The position numbers were made by a program, and so were the translations under genes. A DNA stretch of 64,000 nt from Emiliania huxleyi CCMP1516 (Eukaryota > Haptophyta > Isochrysidales > Noelaerhabdaceae). The notes beneath the pieces were generated by a model, which saw only the letters and a list, made by a program, of their open reading frames with translations, had not been told where the DNA came from and ran no database searches. This document shows positions 22,301 through 31,145 of the stretch, one piece after another. How positions within the stretch are numbered: the first letter of the stretch is position 1; every line of letters begins with the position of its first letter. Where the stretch lies: positions 349,212-413,211 of the forward strand of contig NW_005199926.1 in NCBI RefSeq assembly GCF_000372725.1, in the 5' to 3' direction.

Positions 22301-23178
22301 GGATACTGAACACCGCCATCACGCGTGACCGCGGCGCACGGACCCTGAACTTGTCCCAGGGCCTCTACGCCGCCGACCTCGTTGCCAAGTTCAGCGCCTA
22401 TTTCGATCGGTCCCGCTCACGCCGCTTCGACTCGCCTATGGAAGAGGGGCTCGAACTGTCCGCCGACGATCAGCCCGCCGTTGGATCTGTTGAATACGAC
22501 GAGATGTCCGAATTCCGCACCGCCTACATGGCCATCGTCGGCGGACTACTGTGGCTTGCCAATATGACGCGCGTCGACATTGCTTATTCCGCGTCTCAGC
22601 TTGCTCGGTTTATGACGAACCCTGGCCCGTCGCATTTTAAAGCCGCCATCCGGGTACTTATCTACGTGCGCGACACAGCTGACCGCGCCCTCGTCATGCA
22701 GCCGAATTCCAACCGCAACCTTGAGAGCTACGTCGATTCAAACTGGGCCACGAAGTACTCTTGCTCCGGTGGCATGTTCTTCTTCTACGGATGTCTCTTC
22801 CACTGGTTCTCCAAAATGCAGCGATCCGTCACGCTGTCTAGTGCCGAGGCAGAGTTCTTCGGCGCCATGCTAGCCGCCAAGGAGGTGATTTTCATCCGTG
22901 AGCTACTGATCGACCTTGGATTTTCCATCGACGGCGCCAGCGTCATCAACTGCGACAGCAAGTCCGCCGTCGGCATGGCCTTCGATCCCGTTGCCTTCAA
23001 GAAGACCAAGCACATCTTGCGCGCCGCCGAGTTTCTTCGCGATCTCGTCAGCCGTGGCGTTATCTCTGTCGAACACCTCCCCGGCGTCGTGATGCTCGCC
23101 GACCTACTCACGAAGGCTGCCTCGCGGGCCATCTTTACTGGCCTGATCAAGCAGCTCGACGACTTTCATGCCCTTTGA
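16234..23178 (+). CDS. copia polyprotein with N-terminal membrane/ectodomain extension, 2314 aa
   Basis: Residues 1-700 are an addition: a signal-peptide-like start (MRPLPSLLLLCASYG from Met12), a roughly 300-residue Cys-rich segment with N-glycosylation sequons at N232, N237 and N279, a basic RGKR site ending at residue 309, then about six to eight hydrophobic spans between 328 and 700 (for example WPFFLCFALVGFLFLAYSLL). Gag follows (about 735-925), with a CCHC knuckle C951-C954-H958-C963, an Ala/Pro-rich linker, a protease-like FVDSMSTHF near 1113 (DSM instead of the usual DSG), an integrase core D1335-D1406-E1442 (DX35E), reverse transcriptase with YVDD at 1988, and RNase H with the YVDSNWA start near 2166. 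No stop or frameshift. Upper-level order PR-INT-RT-RH defines Ty1/copia. The extension has no match I recognise. Confidence 0.93.
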   Translation: MDQTCYSSANAMRPLPSLLLLCASYGVTAIEYDFSTGKNGLDYCIAEADTTSDMTASTTMAPPPWTSLAPCMSATTWAPGVCEHNPNRAEGSEQWVQSVSSSTFEPAICIENSFLKDLSINGQLGSKHLEDMCASTHTTSQAMEHALQSAPEALSTHCGQSEFLALRSPAIQVHSWPNTMALQFMRHGTLPATTQPHRKPATHMPPPPLLDYSMLPILLGQCDGNGFLCLQNVSPWNATFDPTPWQKVLPRDHSDTPSAGEALHHETLSSGTEVVPFNNGTCGIIWPLHGTTDAAKALCLDHFRRRGKRDWVKYELHWNYMFSNKNCARVQSTWMGMIWPFFLCFALVGFLFLAYSLLTSALTIGDLFAYQTMSSLMIVKAWYGLRHYGANTKLLIINLGIQIKWVFDWYFCLAPAALAICGIILLVAWGFAIYDFVRSLLYFARYACLVAFEVITSTTVKTVCFIWTPITTTISFGCPYAIVCVSIYRDFLRRFLNFVSPVVREHYAELTPLSDVCEPIDTGHRKPLPSSLCPQCLHGLVECFHCTYHGMAENPWVCGNALRPNANERPMPWKFWMCRNLHLAFSLYDDALAAIYARLLHLHVWATLRCLQYRSGEYIVIYVCNFGLIMTRKALYYFIGFATIWQIVYMLTNSIAVAADPQETTPAFDGQRDSFVGWYMLFTGYVAWKATDAYTIADGSETKPEPPAGEEPVISAPNISREGAVTNQATITAETRARDAWRKRTKKVENWEERNRKLYGLLITAMPTWLRTSLFNSHSGDGRAAIVYLQSTFDAGKGKGNDHAYHLERLTRSVIEPRREIDEKDLQSQYDWIMTCKAAIERTEEDVPGEATLIAFFDNALPHSYSSIRQLVRRQKHDTLLKHYTDYQDMVRGELASRRPTPSAYNANQGNANQGNANHGGTRGRGRQLCVRCGLVDCPGRRQCAKPPTQCPLCGGDHLGAFCPKAVGRHRRGELTSGALKMLMKEMTESLARRGQPTAAAASTAPAAAPAAPPAAAPAAAASAPTYAAAAGANSSASHANLPPSTAPPAVDADRQRAFAAAAAVASAEADPSNYAQVFTGALRSFGYVCNAAYGAIAPPTIAPPPGIASAIWSFVDSMSTHFIVPDIAMLHTVTDPSPGIGVDTANGPSYVEAIGTALIWLYHGGTVGWICYELPHVLVMPNCDAVLYSTRTMRNLFGFRHDFDSSNPAISCPGRPKISIIDDGYGFRIPIAFVRAGRPSPYGLIRSMAAVAAAALHYGPGLAQSTLYHRLGFPYLDQWRRTLDSITGHGLPAEASLTSVPVSDAIIRGRSRALPFHRNLDGEQPAPGAVFYMDGAGPLIPSFPDGYVSYCVAVDAGSGFGRIWPSHRAQLDAATAARCLEAFIAQVAALLGLFSAFKPHVVRSDQGRAFTSFHFSEFLAARQILQSLACTYTPQQNSHAERFIGIVFGTARVLLAAANLPPTFHPFALQTAAWLQNRLPRSTRNWQSPFHLLSRTLPSVENVYAFGCLCAAVIPVPRREGDRHLADRGGMGLYLGPSEVSPGHVVYLFASKIVQVVAKIRVWEDQFPGLKGHRYSWFPSNESLPPDSGIAESTSAPPVRADPADAVADGPQGRDQRNVRPSTAGARRDAPAQSAPPPTPHEAPPNTPAAASSGGAEASTIEVPADVSRASPRATEPIPMPDLEPRQPLRRSARLKELGHFACSFLSYYVVPTACLAVNMSAALISNAVYCESCAADFLAFADCLGSVDTAFDTYDPIGNEFSLIAAARIACTAYAVTLTADQGALRVPKSYRQAMSSPQVEQWREAINKELSGLIALNTWDLVPIASIPAAANIMHCHFVFAIKRKADGSIDKFKARLVADGNTQKHGVDFNRVFATVVKALTIRLVLAIAAARDYNLTSLDIRQAYLQATIDEDLYMRVPPGVNSGNNSLVCKLRRSLYGLKQAGREWGLLLTSFLVSWGFVRSTIDVCLYIYRSGNLVLWVLVYVDDILIADNCPTLRARFVADISKRFPTEDKGELEWILNTAITRDRGARTLNLSQGLYAADLVAKFSAYFDRSRSRRFDSPMEEGLELSADDQPAVGSVEYDEMSEFRTAYMAIVGGLLWLANMTRVDIAYSASQLARFMTNPGPSHFKAAIRVLIYVRDTADRALVMQPNSNRNLESYVDSNWATKYSCSGGMFFFYGCLFHWFSKMQRSVTLSSAEAEFFGAMLAAKEVIFIRELLIDLGFSIDGASVINCDSKSAVGMAFDPVAFKKTKHILRAAEFLRDLVSRGVISVEHLPGVVMLADLLTKAASRAIFTGLIKQLDDFHAL

Positions 23179-23204
23179 ATTTATTTGTCCCTCGCGCCCC
23201 GCAC

Positions 23205-23220
23205 TCGGGCCAGGAGGGGC
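23205..23220 (+). promoter_or_regulatory. polypurine tract (plus-strand primer site)
   Basis: CACTCGGGCCAGGAGGGGC sits directly against the TGTT start of the 3' LTR, where plus-strand DNA synthesis is primed. Confidence 0.7.
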
Positions 23221-23430
23221 TGTTCCCGGGCATTCACACTATATTCCTCTGAGATAATATTATATTTCGCCGCCACCGCGGCGCGCGCGCTTTATCCGCG
23301 CGCTATATTAGTAGAGCCAAACTTGTGTTCTTGTTTTGGATCAAACTTGTTACAGCTCAGCGAACGCGATGCGGCCTCTGCCTAGCCTCCTGCTCCTATG
23401 CGCGAGCTATGGCGTGCCCGCTATCGAGTA
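23221..23430 (+). repeat. 3' LTR
   Basis: Same 210 bp as 16119-16328 apart from one A/C difference. Homology stops at GAGTA; the following AGACCGCGAG is not in the left copy. Confidence 0.88.
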
Positions 23431-23693
23431 AGACCGCGAGTCGAGAGCGCGCGGAGGCGCGCGAGGACGCCGTCGCGGACACACTCTTGTGTTCTCATAT
23501 ACTATTAGCGACTGACGAGCCCACGCACTCCACACACTCACACCACGCGCGTCGTGACGCGACACACATGCACGGTGCAAGGATGTGAGCCGATGAATAA
23601 AAACACGCGGCGCGGGCGGTCGCGCGCAGGCGGTCTCGTCGGTATGGCAAGTGGAAACGGACGGCTGGAGATCACACGCTTGAGGAAGAAGGC

Positions 23694-24994
23694 TCAGCCG
23701 CGGCGGCGAGAGAGTCTCGAAAAAAAAAACGCCGTACGAGTCCGGCTAGCGCTCCTCGACGGCCTCCGTCGGCAAGACGCCTGCAGGCACAAGGCGGCAC
23801 GCTGGAATGGATTCGCGCCGTCGGTGCAAGCGCGTGGGACGTCGGGCAATGCGGCACGCCTGGCGAAGGGGACGGAGCGGCGGCCACCGCGCGAGTGGGC
23901 GCAGGCGGCCTGGGCGGGGGTGACGTGATACTTCGGCTGAGCACGCCACTCTCTGGCGACCCACGAGGACAGCCGAAGAGCGGCGAGGAGGATTGCTGCG
24001 TCTGCGGCTGCGGCGACTGGTGCCGCGAAGTATGCTGCTGCAACGGCTGCTGGACCTTTTTTGTTTTTGTTTTGTATTTTTTTTTTTTTTTTTTTCTGCG
24101 GAGGCTGCTGCTGCGGGGGCGACTGCTGCAGCGGCGACGAGAGCGACGAGGCGGGCGACTGCGCCTGTGGCTGGCCCTGCTGCTGTGACGGCGACAACGC
24201 CGCGTCTCGCCGCGGCGGCGGCTGGTCTCGCCGGGGCGCCGGGGATAGGGAGGAGGAGTGCTGCGGCGAGCCAAGCTGCGGCGCTGGCTGGTTCGACGGC
24301 GACGCGTGCCGCAGCTGCTGCTTTTGGAAGAGCTGCTGCTGCTGCTGCTGCTGCGGTGGCGAGCCCATACCTACGTCATGAATGCGCCAAGGTCAGGGCG
24401 GGAACACGGCACTGCGCAGAGCAGTCAGAGCACCGCGTGAATGCGGGGGGTTCGAACNNNNNNNNNNNNNNNNNNNNNNNNNNNNNNNNNNNNNNNNNNN
24501 NNNNNNNNNNNNNNNNNNNNNNNNNNNNNNNNNNNNNNNNNNNNNNNNNNNNNNNNNNNNNNNNNNNNNNNNNNNNNNNNNNNNNNNNNNNNNNNNNNNN
24601 NNNNNNNNNNNNNNNNNNNNNNNNNNNNNNNNNNNNNNNNNNNNNNNNNNNNNNNCTGCGGCATGCCCATGCCGTGCTGCGAATAGCCGTAGCCGTAGCT
24701 CATCTGCGCGTGCTGCGGGTAGCCTGCAGCGCGCGGGCTGGCGCAGCTTGGCGACAGGCTCGCGGGGGGACACGCAGGCGCGCGGCACGGCGCGGCAGGG
24801 GGAGGGCGGGCCGGTGGGGAGGGCGGGCCGGTGTCGCCTGCGTGGTACCCGCTGGTCCCCATCTGCCCGTACATCTGACCGTACGCCGCACCGTACTGCA
24901 TCTGGTTGTGCATGGACATATACTGCGCCGTCGGGCCGTAGGTGTAGCCCCCGTGCTGCATCGCATAGCCGCCCATCCCATAGCGACCGGCCAT

Positions 24995-25026
<32 letters not shown>

Positions 25027-25551
25027 TCCGCCGGTCGCCGCCGCTGCGCCGCCGCTCATTCGGCTGCCGCCCGCGGCTCTCGCGGCCGCGCGATCCGGGC
25101 GCATCGGCCCAGCGGACGACGAGCGGCTCCGACGCATCCGGGAGCGTCACATTGCCATGGATCGCGTCGATCGCCCGCTGCGCCGTCTCCTGCGTCGCAA
25201 AGCGCACAAATGCGCAGGCCATCCCGGACCGCGACCCTCCGCGCATGATGAAGATCTCGTCGACGGTGCCGTGCTTTTCGAAGATCTGCGCCGGGGAGGG
25301 TGCGGTTTGACTCGGGCCGCAGGTGGCGACGAGGCAGTTTGGTTCGCGCACCGCGCGCAGGGCCTCCTCATCGCTCGTCGGCGGGCAACCACCTGCGCAG
25401 GAGCGCCAGCGCAGTGGGAGTGTGGCCGTCGCTTCCGGCCACCGGTGAAGGGCGGAGCGACGTGCTCCCGAGAGGCGGTGTGGTTGTGCACACACGCGCG
25501 CGCACCGACGAATAGCTTGTTCTCCAGGTTTGGGACCGTGCCTGCAGCCAT
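23694..25551 (-). CDS. CELF/Bruno-like RRM RNA-binding protein (interrupted by assembly gap)
   Basis: Exon 1 (25551-25506) and a 41-nt exon (25392-25352) join to MAAGTVPNLENKLFVGGCPP.., giving RNP2 (KLFVGG); exon 3 from 25285 continues IFEKHGTVDEIFI, then ACAFVRF-type RNP1 (MACAFVRFATQETA) and ASEPLVVRWAD, a typical CELF/Bruno/FCA RRM end. A Gly run and a Gly/Tyr/Met/Gln-rich region (QYMSMHNQMQYGAAYGQMYG) follow, then a gap of Ns at 24458-24655, then a Gln-rich exon after an AG acceptor at 24368 (SPPQQQQQQQLFQKQQ). Past the A-run near 24075 the frame loses coding character, so the 3' end is uncertain. The 66-bp intron at 25286-25351 and the 113-bp one at 25393-25505 are GT-AG. Likely role: splicing or translational control. 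Confidence 0.72.
24062..24097. repeat. T-rich homopolymer tract
   Basis: A run of about 18 T interrupted only upstream by G; on the minus strand it would be an A-run within or after the Gln-rich exon. Confidence 0.8.
24458..24655. other. assembly gap (198 N)
   Basis: Unsequenced bases inside the CELF-like gene; the real length is unknown. Its presence beside near-identical duplicated segments warns that this locus may be mis-assembled. Confidence 1.
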
Positions 25552-25779
25552 CTTGCTCTCGTCGCTTTGTCGCCGCCCCAGCGGCGCCCCCCTGCGGCAC
25601 AGGGCACGCCGCGCGGCGCCCTCAGCAGGCAGCGAGCGGCCAGGCGGGTTTCCGACTGGCAGAGGTGGCTGGGGCTTGGGGATAGAAGGGGGGAGGGCGT
25701 CCGGCGGCCCTGCTGCCGCAGCGTGCCTCTACCTGCTTCCTGCCTCTAATGAAGCCCCGATGCAGAAAGAATTCTCGCG
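25246..25779. repeat. 534-bp segmental duplicate, copy A
   Basis: Appears identical by eye to 28605-29138, same orientation, offset 3359 bp. It covers the 5' part of the CELF-like gene: upstream sequence, exon 1, the 41-nt exon and the first 40 nt of exon 3. Confidence 0.92.
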
Positions 25780-25835
25780 TGAGTGCGGTTTGCTGCTGGG
25801 GGGTCAGACACCCCCCCCCCCCCTAGCAGCAGGGA

Positions 25836-26824
25836 CTGAGCCCTGGCCTCGACACCTCGACACCAAACCTCGACACCGACTCGACACCTCGACACCCCAT
25901 GCCAACTCGACCAACTCGACACCCCTCGACACCCCTCGACACCCCTCGACACCCCTCGACACCATCTAGGCTGGGACCATGCTCGTCCGTGTCAAGGTGC
26001 CAAACTCGACACCTCGACACCGCTCGACACCGCTCGACACCGCTCGACACCGCTCGACACCGCTCGACACCGCTCGACACCGCTCGACACCACCTCGTCA
26101 CCTCTGATGATCCTAACACAGCAGAGACGTAGAGAAGACCCATTTGGAGTCACAGAGTGAGAAAATCAGGGTTCCAGCAGCAATCAAACTTGGCTGGCAG
26201 TACTTTCATCCCTCAGTTGCAGCCTCTTAAGTTCTGCCAAGAGCGCTGTGGTCAGTTGCGCTTTGTGCGCCGGCGACGCTGCAGCGGCGACAACGCTGCA
26301 GCGGCGACGCTGCTGCATGGGGTGTGCTGTAGCCTTAGGTGCTGCGCCTGCACAGCACCTTGTGCAGTGGCAATGACTCCTGGCACTAGTGAGCTTGATG
26401 TCCTCAAATGTCCACACAGAGTATACTGGTTGTGCTCACACACAGGTTGTGCTACATCAACAGGGGTGCAACTTTGAGAGGCTGCAACTAAGGGATTTGG
26501 CCTTTGCAGCTGCGGCCCAAGTTTTGTTATGGGCTGCAACTGCATCCTGCCACCTTGGATACCTCGACACCTTAGACGCTAAACACCTTGACAACACTCG
26601 ACACCCGCTCGACACGCTCGACACCCTCGACACCCTCGAGGCCTCGACACCCTCGACACCACTCCTCGACACCTCGACACGGACAAGCATGGTCCCAGCC
26701 TAGACAGGCCTCGACAGGCCTCGACAGGCCTCGACAGGCCTCGACAGGCCTCGACACCTCTATCCCTCGACAGCAGCTCGACACCCTCGACACCGGGCCT
26801 CGACACCTCGACACCAGGGCTCAG
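25836..26824. mobile_element. foldback-like DNA transposon with TCGACACC sub-repeats
   Basis: Ends are inverted (CTGAGCCCTGG at 25836-25846, CCAGGGCTCAG at 26814-26824). The 8-bp AGCAGGGA flanks both sides (25828-25835, 26825-26832). Both arms consist of tandem CTCGACACC-type units (10-11 bp), and an inner block TCTAGGCTGGGACCATG.. at 25965 recurs inverted at 26681-26704. The central 450 bp is less GC-rich and has no long ORF. The uninterrupted target is present at 29524-29531 in a duplicated flank. Non-autonomous by appearance. Confidence 0.85.
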
Positions 26825-27330
26825 AGCAGGGATGGCTTTAGATGTGCAGGGGGGGGTACCGAGCAGTGTGCGGCCGCTCCGGGCAAGACGAGGACCCGCG
26901 ACGACAGATCCGGATCGAGCGGGGGGCCGAACCCCGTGAAGCCCGCACCGGCGAACGCGCGCAGGTCCCCATGTCCGCGGGTCTCCTGCGGCGGCGGGTT
27001 CCGCCACTGCGGGTGGGCCTGCGGCGGCGGCTGCGGCGGCAGCGGCGTCCACGCCGCCGGCGGCGGCTGCATCGTCATCGACGGCATCGGCGGCATCGTC
27101 TGTGGCTGCCCCCACGGGTGCTGCTCCCACTGCTGCGGCTGCTGCATCCCCCGCGGCGGCGGCGGCGGCGGCTGCAGCAGTGGCATCTGCTGCTGCTGCG
27201 GCGGCGCCTGCCCCTGCTGCATCCACGCCCGCGGCGGCGGCAGCCTCTGCGCCTGCCCCTGCGTCCACGTCTGCTGCGGTGGCGGCGGCATCTGCGACTG
27301 CGAGCGCCCGCCCCCTCCGTCCCCCTGCGA
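26825..27330 (-). CDS. Pro/Gln/Met-rich exon, CELF/FCA-type C-terminal region
   Basis: After an AG acceptor near 27331 the minus strand reads RSQSQMPPPPQQTWTQGQAQ, then QQGQAPPQQQQMPLLQPPPP and PMPSMTMQPPPAAW. The composition fits low-complexity C-terminal regions of CELF/FCA-like proteins. It lies on the far side of a LINE insertion from the duplicated CELF 5' region, so it may be the remaining part of a second, disrupted gene copy. The frame ends at 26821 in the foldback target region; the true exon end is unclear. Confidence 0.4.
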
Positions 27331-27344
27331 TCGGCGGAACCGCC

Positions 27345-28604
27345 AGGCGCCCTATCCATCCTACGTTCTTCTCTCGCTCCTCTGCCCGTGCCTTGGTCTT
27401 GTCGTTGTTTCGCACCCATGTCTGTATGGCAATCGAAGCTGCCTTCCCCACTACCTGTAGTTCACTCGTCACCTCTCCGGCGAGCTCCTCTCTCTTCCTT
27501 TCGGGCAGGGAGTCTGTCTGTCAGTGCTGGCAGCGTGCAGGCAATCACGGGCGCTATTTTGTCGTACTCCTCTTCGGCGAGCGCTCCAAATCTAGACCCC
27601 ATTGCCTTTAAGGAGGCTGCCCTCGCGCGTTTCAAGGAATGTCGCCGTGTCTTTTGATTCAGGCGCCTCCCGTTCGACTCTTGCTGTCGCCCTCTCCGTG
27701 TGTTTGTCAAGCTTCCGCATGAAGTGACGCGCCTCTTCCTTATTTCCAGCGCAGCTGCCACTCAGCACGTGCGCCAACGACGCCTGTGGCGGCTCACTGT
27801 CTTCTTGTGTCCAGTCGTCCCAGTCTCTCCGTTCTCCGATTCTCCTCCTTGCCTCGTGCGCCTCTTTTGCGGCCTCATCCCTAGCTGCCTTGCACGCTCT
27901 GCATCCCCAGAACACACTTCTCGTGGCGGGGCCCCTCATTCCCCGTTTCCTTTCCCCCTCTAGAATACGCCTGTGGTGTGCCCCGTGTGGCACCCCGACC
28001 TGTTGTCTCGCCCTGGCTCCCAAGATCGTTTTGGTCGTCACATTGTGACCTCCGGCGTCGTCAAATGTCGCCCGCCTATCCTTCCCCCCATTCTCATCTG
28101 GCAATCTCATCTTATTGTCCCATGGGTGTTTGAGGCTGGCTACGGCCACTTCGCTCCACACACCACAGCCGTCCCGCCATCCCTGCCGTGTGCGATCCCG
28201 GCCTCACCGTCTTTCGAAGTTGTTCGCACACCCACTCGTGTGCGCTCTGGCGCATGTGCCCGTATGTCCGTCGGTCCACTATCTCCCTCTTCTCCGGGTC
28301 CTCTGCCGCCTCCCTTCTCACTGTGTACATGCACGGCCGAGTTCGCACCGCGTCCCGAACCACCTTCGAGGCGTCCTCTCCGTGTCGTCCTTTCCGAGGT
28401 ATGCTGTCGCCACTGCATCGGCGTATGCGTTGCAGGCTATTCCCACGTGCGATGGCACCCACACGAAGACCACCGCCTCTAGCTGCGATCTATAGTAAGC
28501 AATCGCCTCCAGGAGACCTCCTCTCTCCCAGTCCCTCAGACCTTCTGGCATCCCTTTGCGGTGCGCATTCTCAATCTGCTGCAGCGCGGGTTTGCAGTCC
28601 AGCT
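27345..28604 (-). mobile_element. LINE fragment: RNase H, zinc-finger-like region and 3' end
   Basis: Reading from 28604 leftwards: KLDCKPALQQIENAHRKGM, LLEAIAYYRSQLEAVVFVW and VPSHVGIACNAYADAVA form a retroelement RNase H core. After a frame change come WGCRACKAARDEAAKEAHE and AHVLSGSCAG, then RFGALAEEEYDKIAPVIACT and the ELQVVGKAASIAIQTWVRNN block also found at 10914. At least two frame changes mark it as dead. The element is truncated at its 5' side exactly where CELF exon 3 sequence begins. Confidence 0.75.
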
Positions 28605-29138
28605 TGATGAAGATCTCGTCGACGGTGCCGTGCTTTTCGAAGATCTGCGCCGGGGAGGGTGCGGTTTGACTCGGGCCGCAGGTGGCGACGAGGCAGTTTG
28701 GTTCGCGCACCGCGCGCAGGGCCTCCTCATCGCTCGTCGGCGGGCAACCACCTGCGCAGGAGCGCCAGCGCAGTGGGAGTGTGGCCGTCGCTTCCGGCCA
28801 CCGGTGAAGGGCGGAGCGACGTGCTCCCGAGAGGCGGTGTGGTTGTGCACACACGCGCGCGCACCGACGAATAGCTTGTTCTCCAGGTTTGGGACCGTGC
28901 CTGCAGCCATCTTGCTCTCGTCGCTTTGTCGCCGCCCCAGCGGCGCCCCCCTGCGGCACAGGGCACGCCGCGCGGCGCCCTCAGCAGGCAGCGAGCGGCC
29001 AGGCGGGTTTCCGACTGGCAGAGGTGGCTGGGGCTTGGGGATAGAAGGGGGGAGGGCGTCCGGCGGCCCTGCTGCCGCAGCGTGCCTCTACCTGCTTCCT
29101 GCCTCTAATGAAGCCCCGATGCAGAAAGAATTCTCGCG
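28605..29138. repeat. 534-bp segmental duplicate, copy B
   Basis: Matches 25246-25779. Here the CELF reading frame (..HGTVDEIFI) runs directly into LINE RNase H codons (KLDCKPAL..) without a stop, giving a continuous frame from 28959 to 28318. Confidence 0.92.
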
Positions 29139-29420
29139 CCCCGGCTAGCGTCCACAATCCAAACTCCCCCGTTTGGATAGACTGCCTTCTTTCTTTTCTT
29201 TCTTTGAGACGGGGGGAGAGCTGAGAGACGGCAAGGGAGAGAAGAGTCAAGAGAGGGGACGAGCCCTGAAATGAACGTGAAAGTAGCGCAGACATGGCCG
29301 ATCTTTGTACAGACAGCTGTAAGTAAGTAAACACAACCGCCTCGAGCGTACCGCTCAAGCACGAGCCGAGGGGGGAGGGGGCGGCGGCGGCGAAGAGGCG
29401 GGAGCTGGGTCCAGTGCGCG
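29139..29420. other. insert between duplicated flanks, no gene
   Basis: This stretch separates parts that are adjacent in the other copy of the duplication. It contains a CTTTCTTTTC tract and G/A-rich sequence; no coding region seen. Confidence 0.5.
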
Positions 29421-29527
29421 GCTCTGCTGCTGGGGGGGTCGGGACCCCCCCCCACACACACACACACAGCAGCAGCGCTTCTGCTGCTGGAGGGGTCGGG
29501 TCAGACCCCCCCCCCCCCCTAGCAGCA
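29421..29527. repeat. two tandem hairpin units TGCTGCTGG..CCCC..AGCAGCA
   Basis: Each unit pairs TGCTGCTGGGGGGGTC with a C-run and AGCAGCAG. A single unit lies at 25790-25833. The CACACACA run is in the first loop. Confidence 0.7.
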
Positions 29528-29982
29528 GGGATGGCTTTAGATGTGCAGGGGGGGTACCGAGCAGTGTGCGGCCGCTCCGGGCATGAGATGTGGGGCGGAA
29601 AGCTGCCGAAAGATGTGGGAGACTATACGCGGGCCCTTCCTGCTTCCTGCTTCTAATAGCCTCACACTAGTTTTTTCGCCTTCCTATCTGTCTATCTACA
29701 CAGGCCGTCCCAACCTCGCCCAATGTCCGTTTTCTTTCTTTTACCAGTTGGAACGAAAGCTTTTTGGCTTGCAGGTTTCTTTTCTGGACTCTCCCCCCCC
29801 CCCCTCCTTCCTCGTCCCTGTCCGCACTTTTACCTCCGTGAATAAATAAATAAATAGAGCAGTCATCTCCCGTAGAGATGGGGAAAAGAGGTACAGTGCG
29901 CACCCCGCCCCGCTCACAGGGCGTGCATTCCTCTATGCGTTTCTTTTCCTGGCACGCTCCTTGCTCTCGAATTTCCACAGGC
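29528..29982. other. repeat-rich spacer
   Basis: Contains the duplicated target block of the foldback element (GATGGCTTTAGATGTGC), a C-run, and an AATAAATAAATAAAT tract at 29840 followed by GAGATGGGGAAAAGAGG, resembling the repeat at 6321. No gene. Confidence 0.5.
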
Positions 29983-31145
29983 ATGCGTGCCACATCTCTC
30001 CTCGCTGTGTCCCTCCTGGCTTCCTCCGCGGTGGCCGGGAAGGAGGATCCGCTGGCGCCGCTGCCCGTGCGCGTGGCGGGGCAGCACGAAGAGGAGGGCC
30101 AGCTCGACGCAGCGCTCTCGTCGATCCAAGCAGCGTTTGACGTCGCAAAGGACAGCGTGGTGGACTATTTGGAGGACGTCAGCTGGAACAAGGCGGTTGA
30201 GGGCATCAAGACGGCCCTCGCGCTGGCCCACGGCAAGGCGGAGGAGCACTTCGGCGGCTCCGAGGGCCCGCTCGCTGAGGTGTGCCCCTCCCTGTCACGC
30301 ACCCGAGAAATGCTCTGGTCTCGTGCCTGCTGAGAGGCGAGAGGGGGATGCGAATAGGAGTCGAGGCGCTAACCCCGCACGCCGCCCCCCCCTCCCGCCG
30401 CCTAGTACTACGCCAGAGTGAACTGGACGTACATCGAGGACGAGGCTGACAAGGCGCTGAGCCTCGCTCTCGACTGCAAGGAGGTGGCTGCGGTGATGGC
30501 TGCGGAGAAGGGCGAGGAGGGGGTCCACCTGACAAAGAGGCAGATCAAGTTCATCGCAACCAACTTCATCCACGCGTACAAGTCGGTCAACTTTACGGCC
30601 ATCGAGGAGTTCTTGCAGAAGGCAATCGAGCTGAGCACGGCCAAGGTGCGGCCATGAACCCATCTCGACCGCACCGCAGCCGAAGCCCGCCCCACCGCCG
30701 CCATCGTCCCCGCCCTCGCCGCCGCCGCCCTCACGCCCGCCGCCGCCAGCGGCGGCCTGACTGACACCCTCCGCCGCCTCACGCGGGCGTGTCTAGGATT
30801 GTCTTGATGTCTGGAGACGTCTGGTAGGTGCGTGTGGCGCAGGATAAGACCGGCGAGGCGCTCAGCGCCGCGGGGGGCGCCGCCGCTGACATGCAGGGCA
30901 AAGCCGCCTTCGCCTTTGGTGACGCGGACACGGACGGACAGATCAACTTGCTCGACGCCTCCGCGCTTGCTGCCGCGTCCGCAGCGCGGAGCGCTTCTGC
31001 GTCGCACGGCGCTTCCACCGCCGTTGCCGCTGTCGGCTTGGGGGCGCTGGTCCTCGCCATCGTCGCTGTACGCCGCGCGCGAGCGACGGTCGCTTACGCG
31101 ATGGCGAAGGCGGAGGGCGGTGAGCCGGCGCAGTCCATGATTTGA
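29983..31145 (+). CDS. secreted or type I membrane protein with EF-hand-like loop
   Basis: Exons 29983-30279, 30406-30645 and 30843-31145 join to 279 residues. The N-terminus MRATSLLAVSLLASSAVAGK is a clear signal peptide. The middle is helical and acidic with one N-glycosylation site (NWT). The third exon holds a loop DADTDGQINLLD with calcium-ligand spacing of an EF-hand or dockerin, then a hydrophobic span (VAAVGLGALVLAIVAV) and a basic stop-transfer RRAR, giving a single-pass topology. Both introns are GT-AG. I do not recognise the whole protein; a calcium-binding surface role is inference. Confidence 0.62.

Larger units (their letters stand above)
16119..23430 (+). mobile_element. complete Ty1/copia-type LTR retrotransposon
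   Basis: Bounded by two 210-bp direct repeats (16119-16328, 23221-23430) that by eye differ at a single base (GTGACC versus GTGCCC near their ends), so insertion is recent. One uninterrupted ORF carries Gag, protease, integrase, reverse transcriptase and RNase H in copia order. A polypurine tract (CAGGAGGGGC) immediately precedes the right LTR. No clean 5-bp target duplication is visible (left flank ATATA, right flank AGACC) and the LTR ends in TA rather than CA, so the right LTR may be truncated or the ends unusual. Confidence 0.93.
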
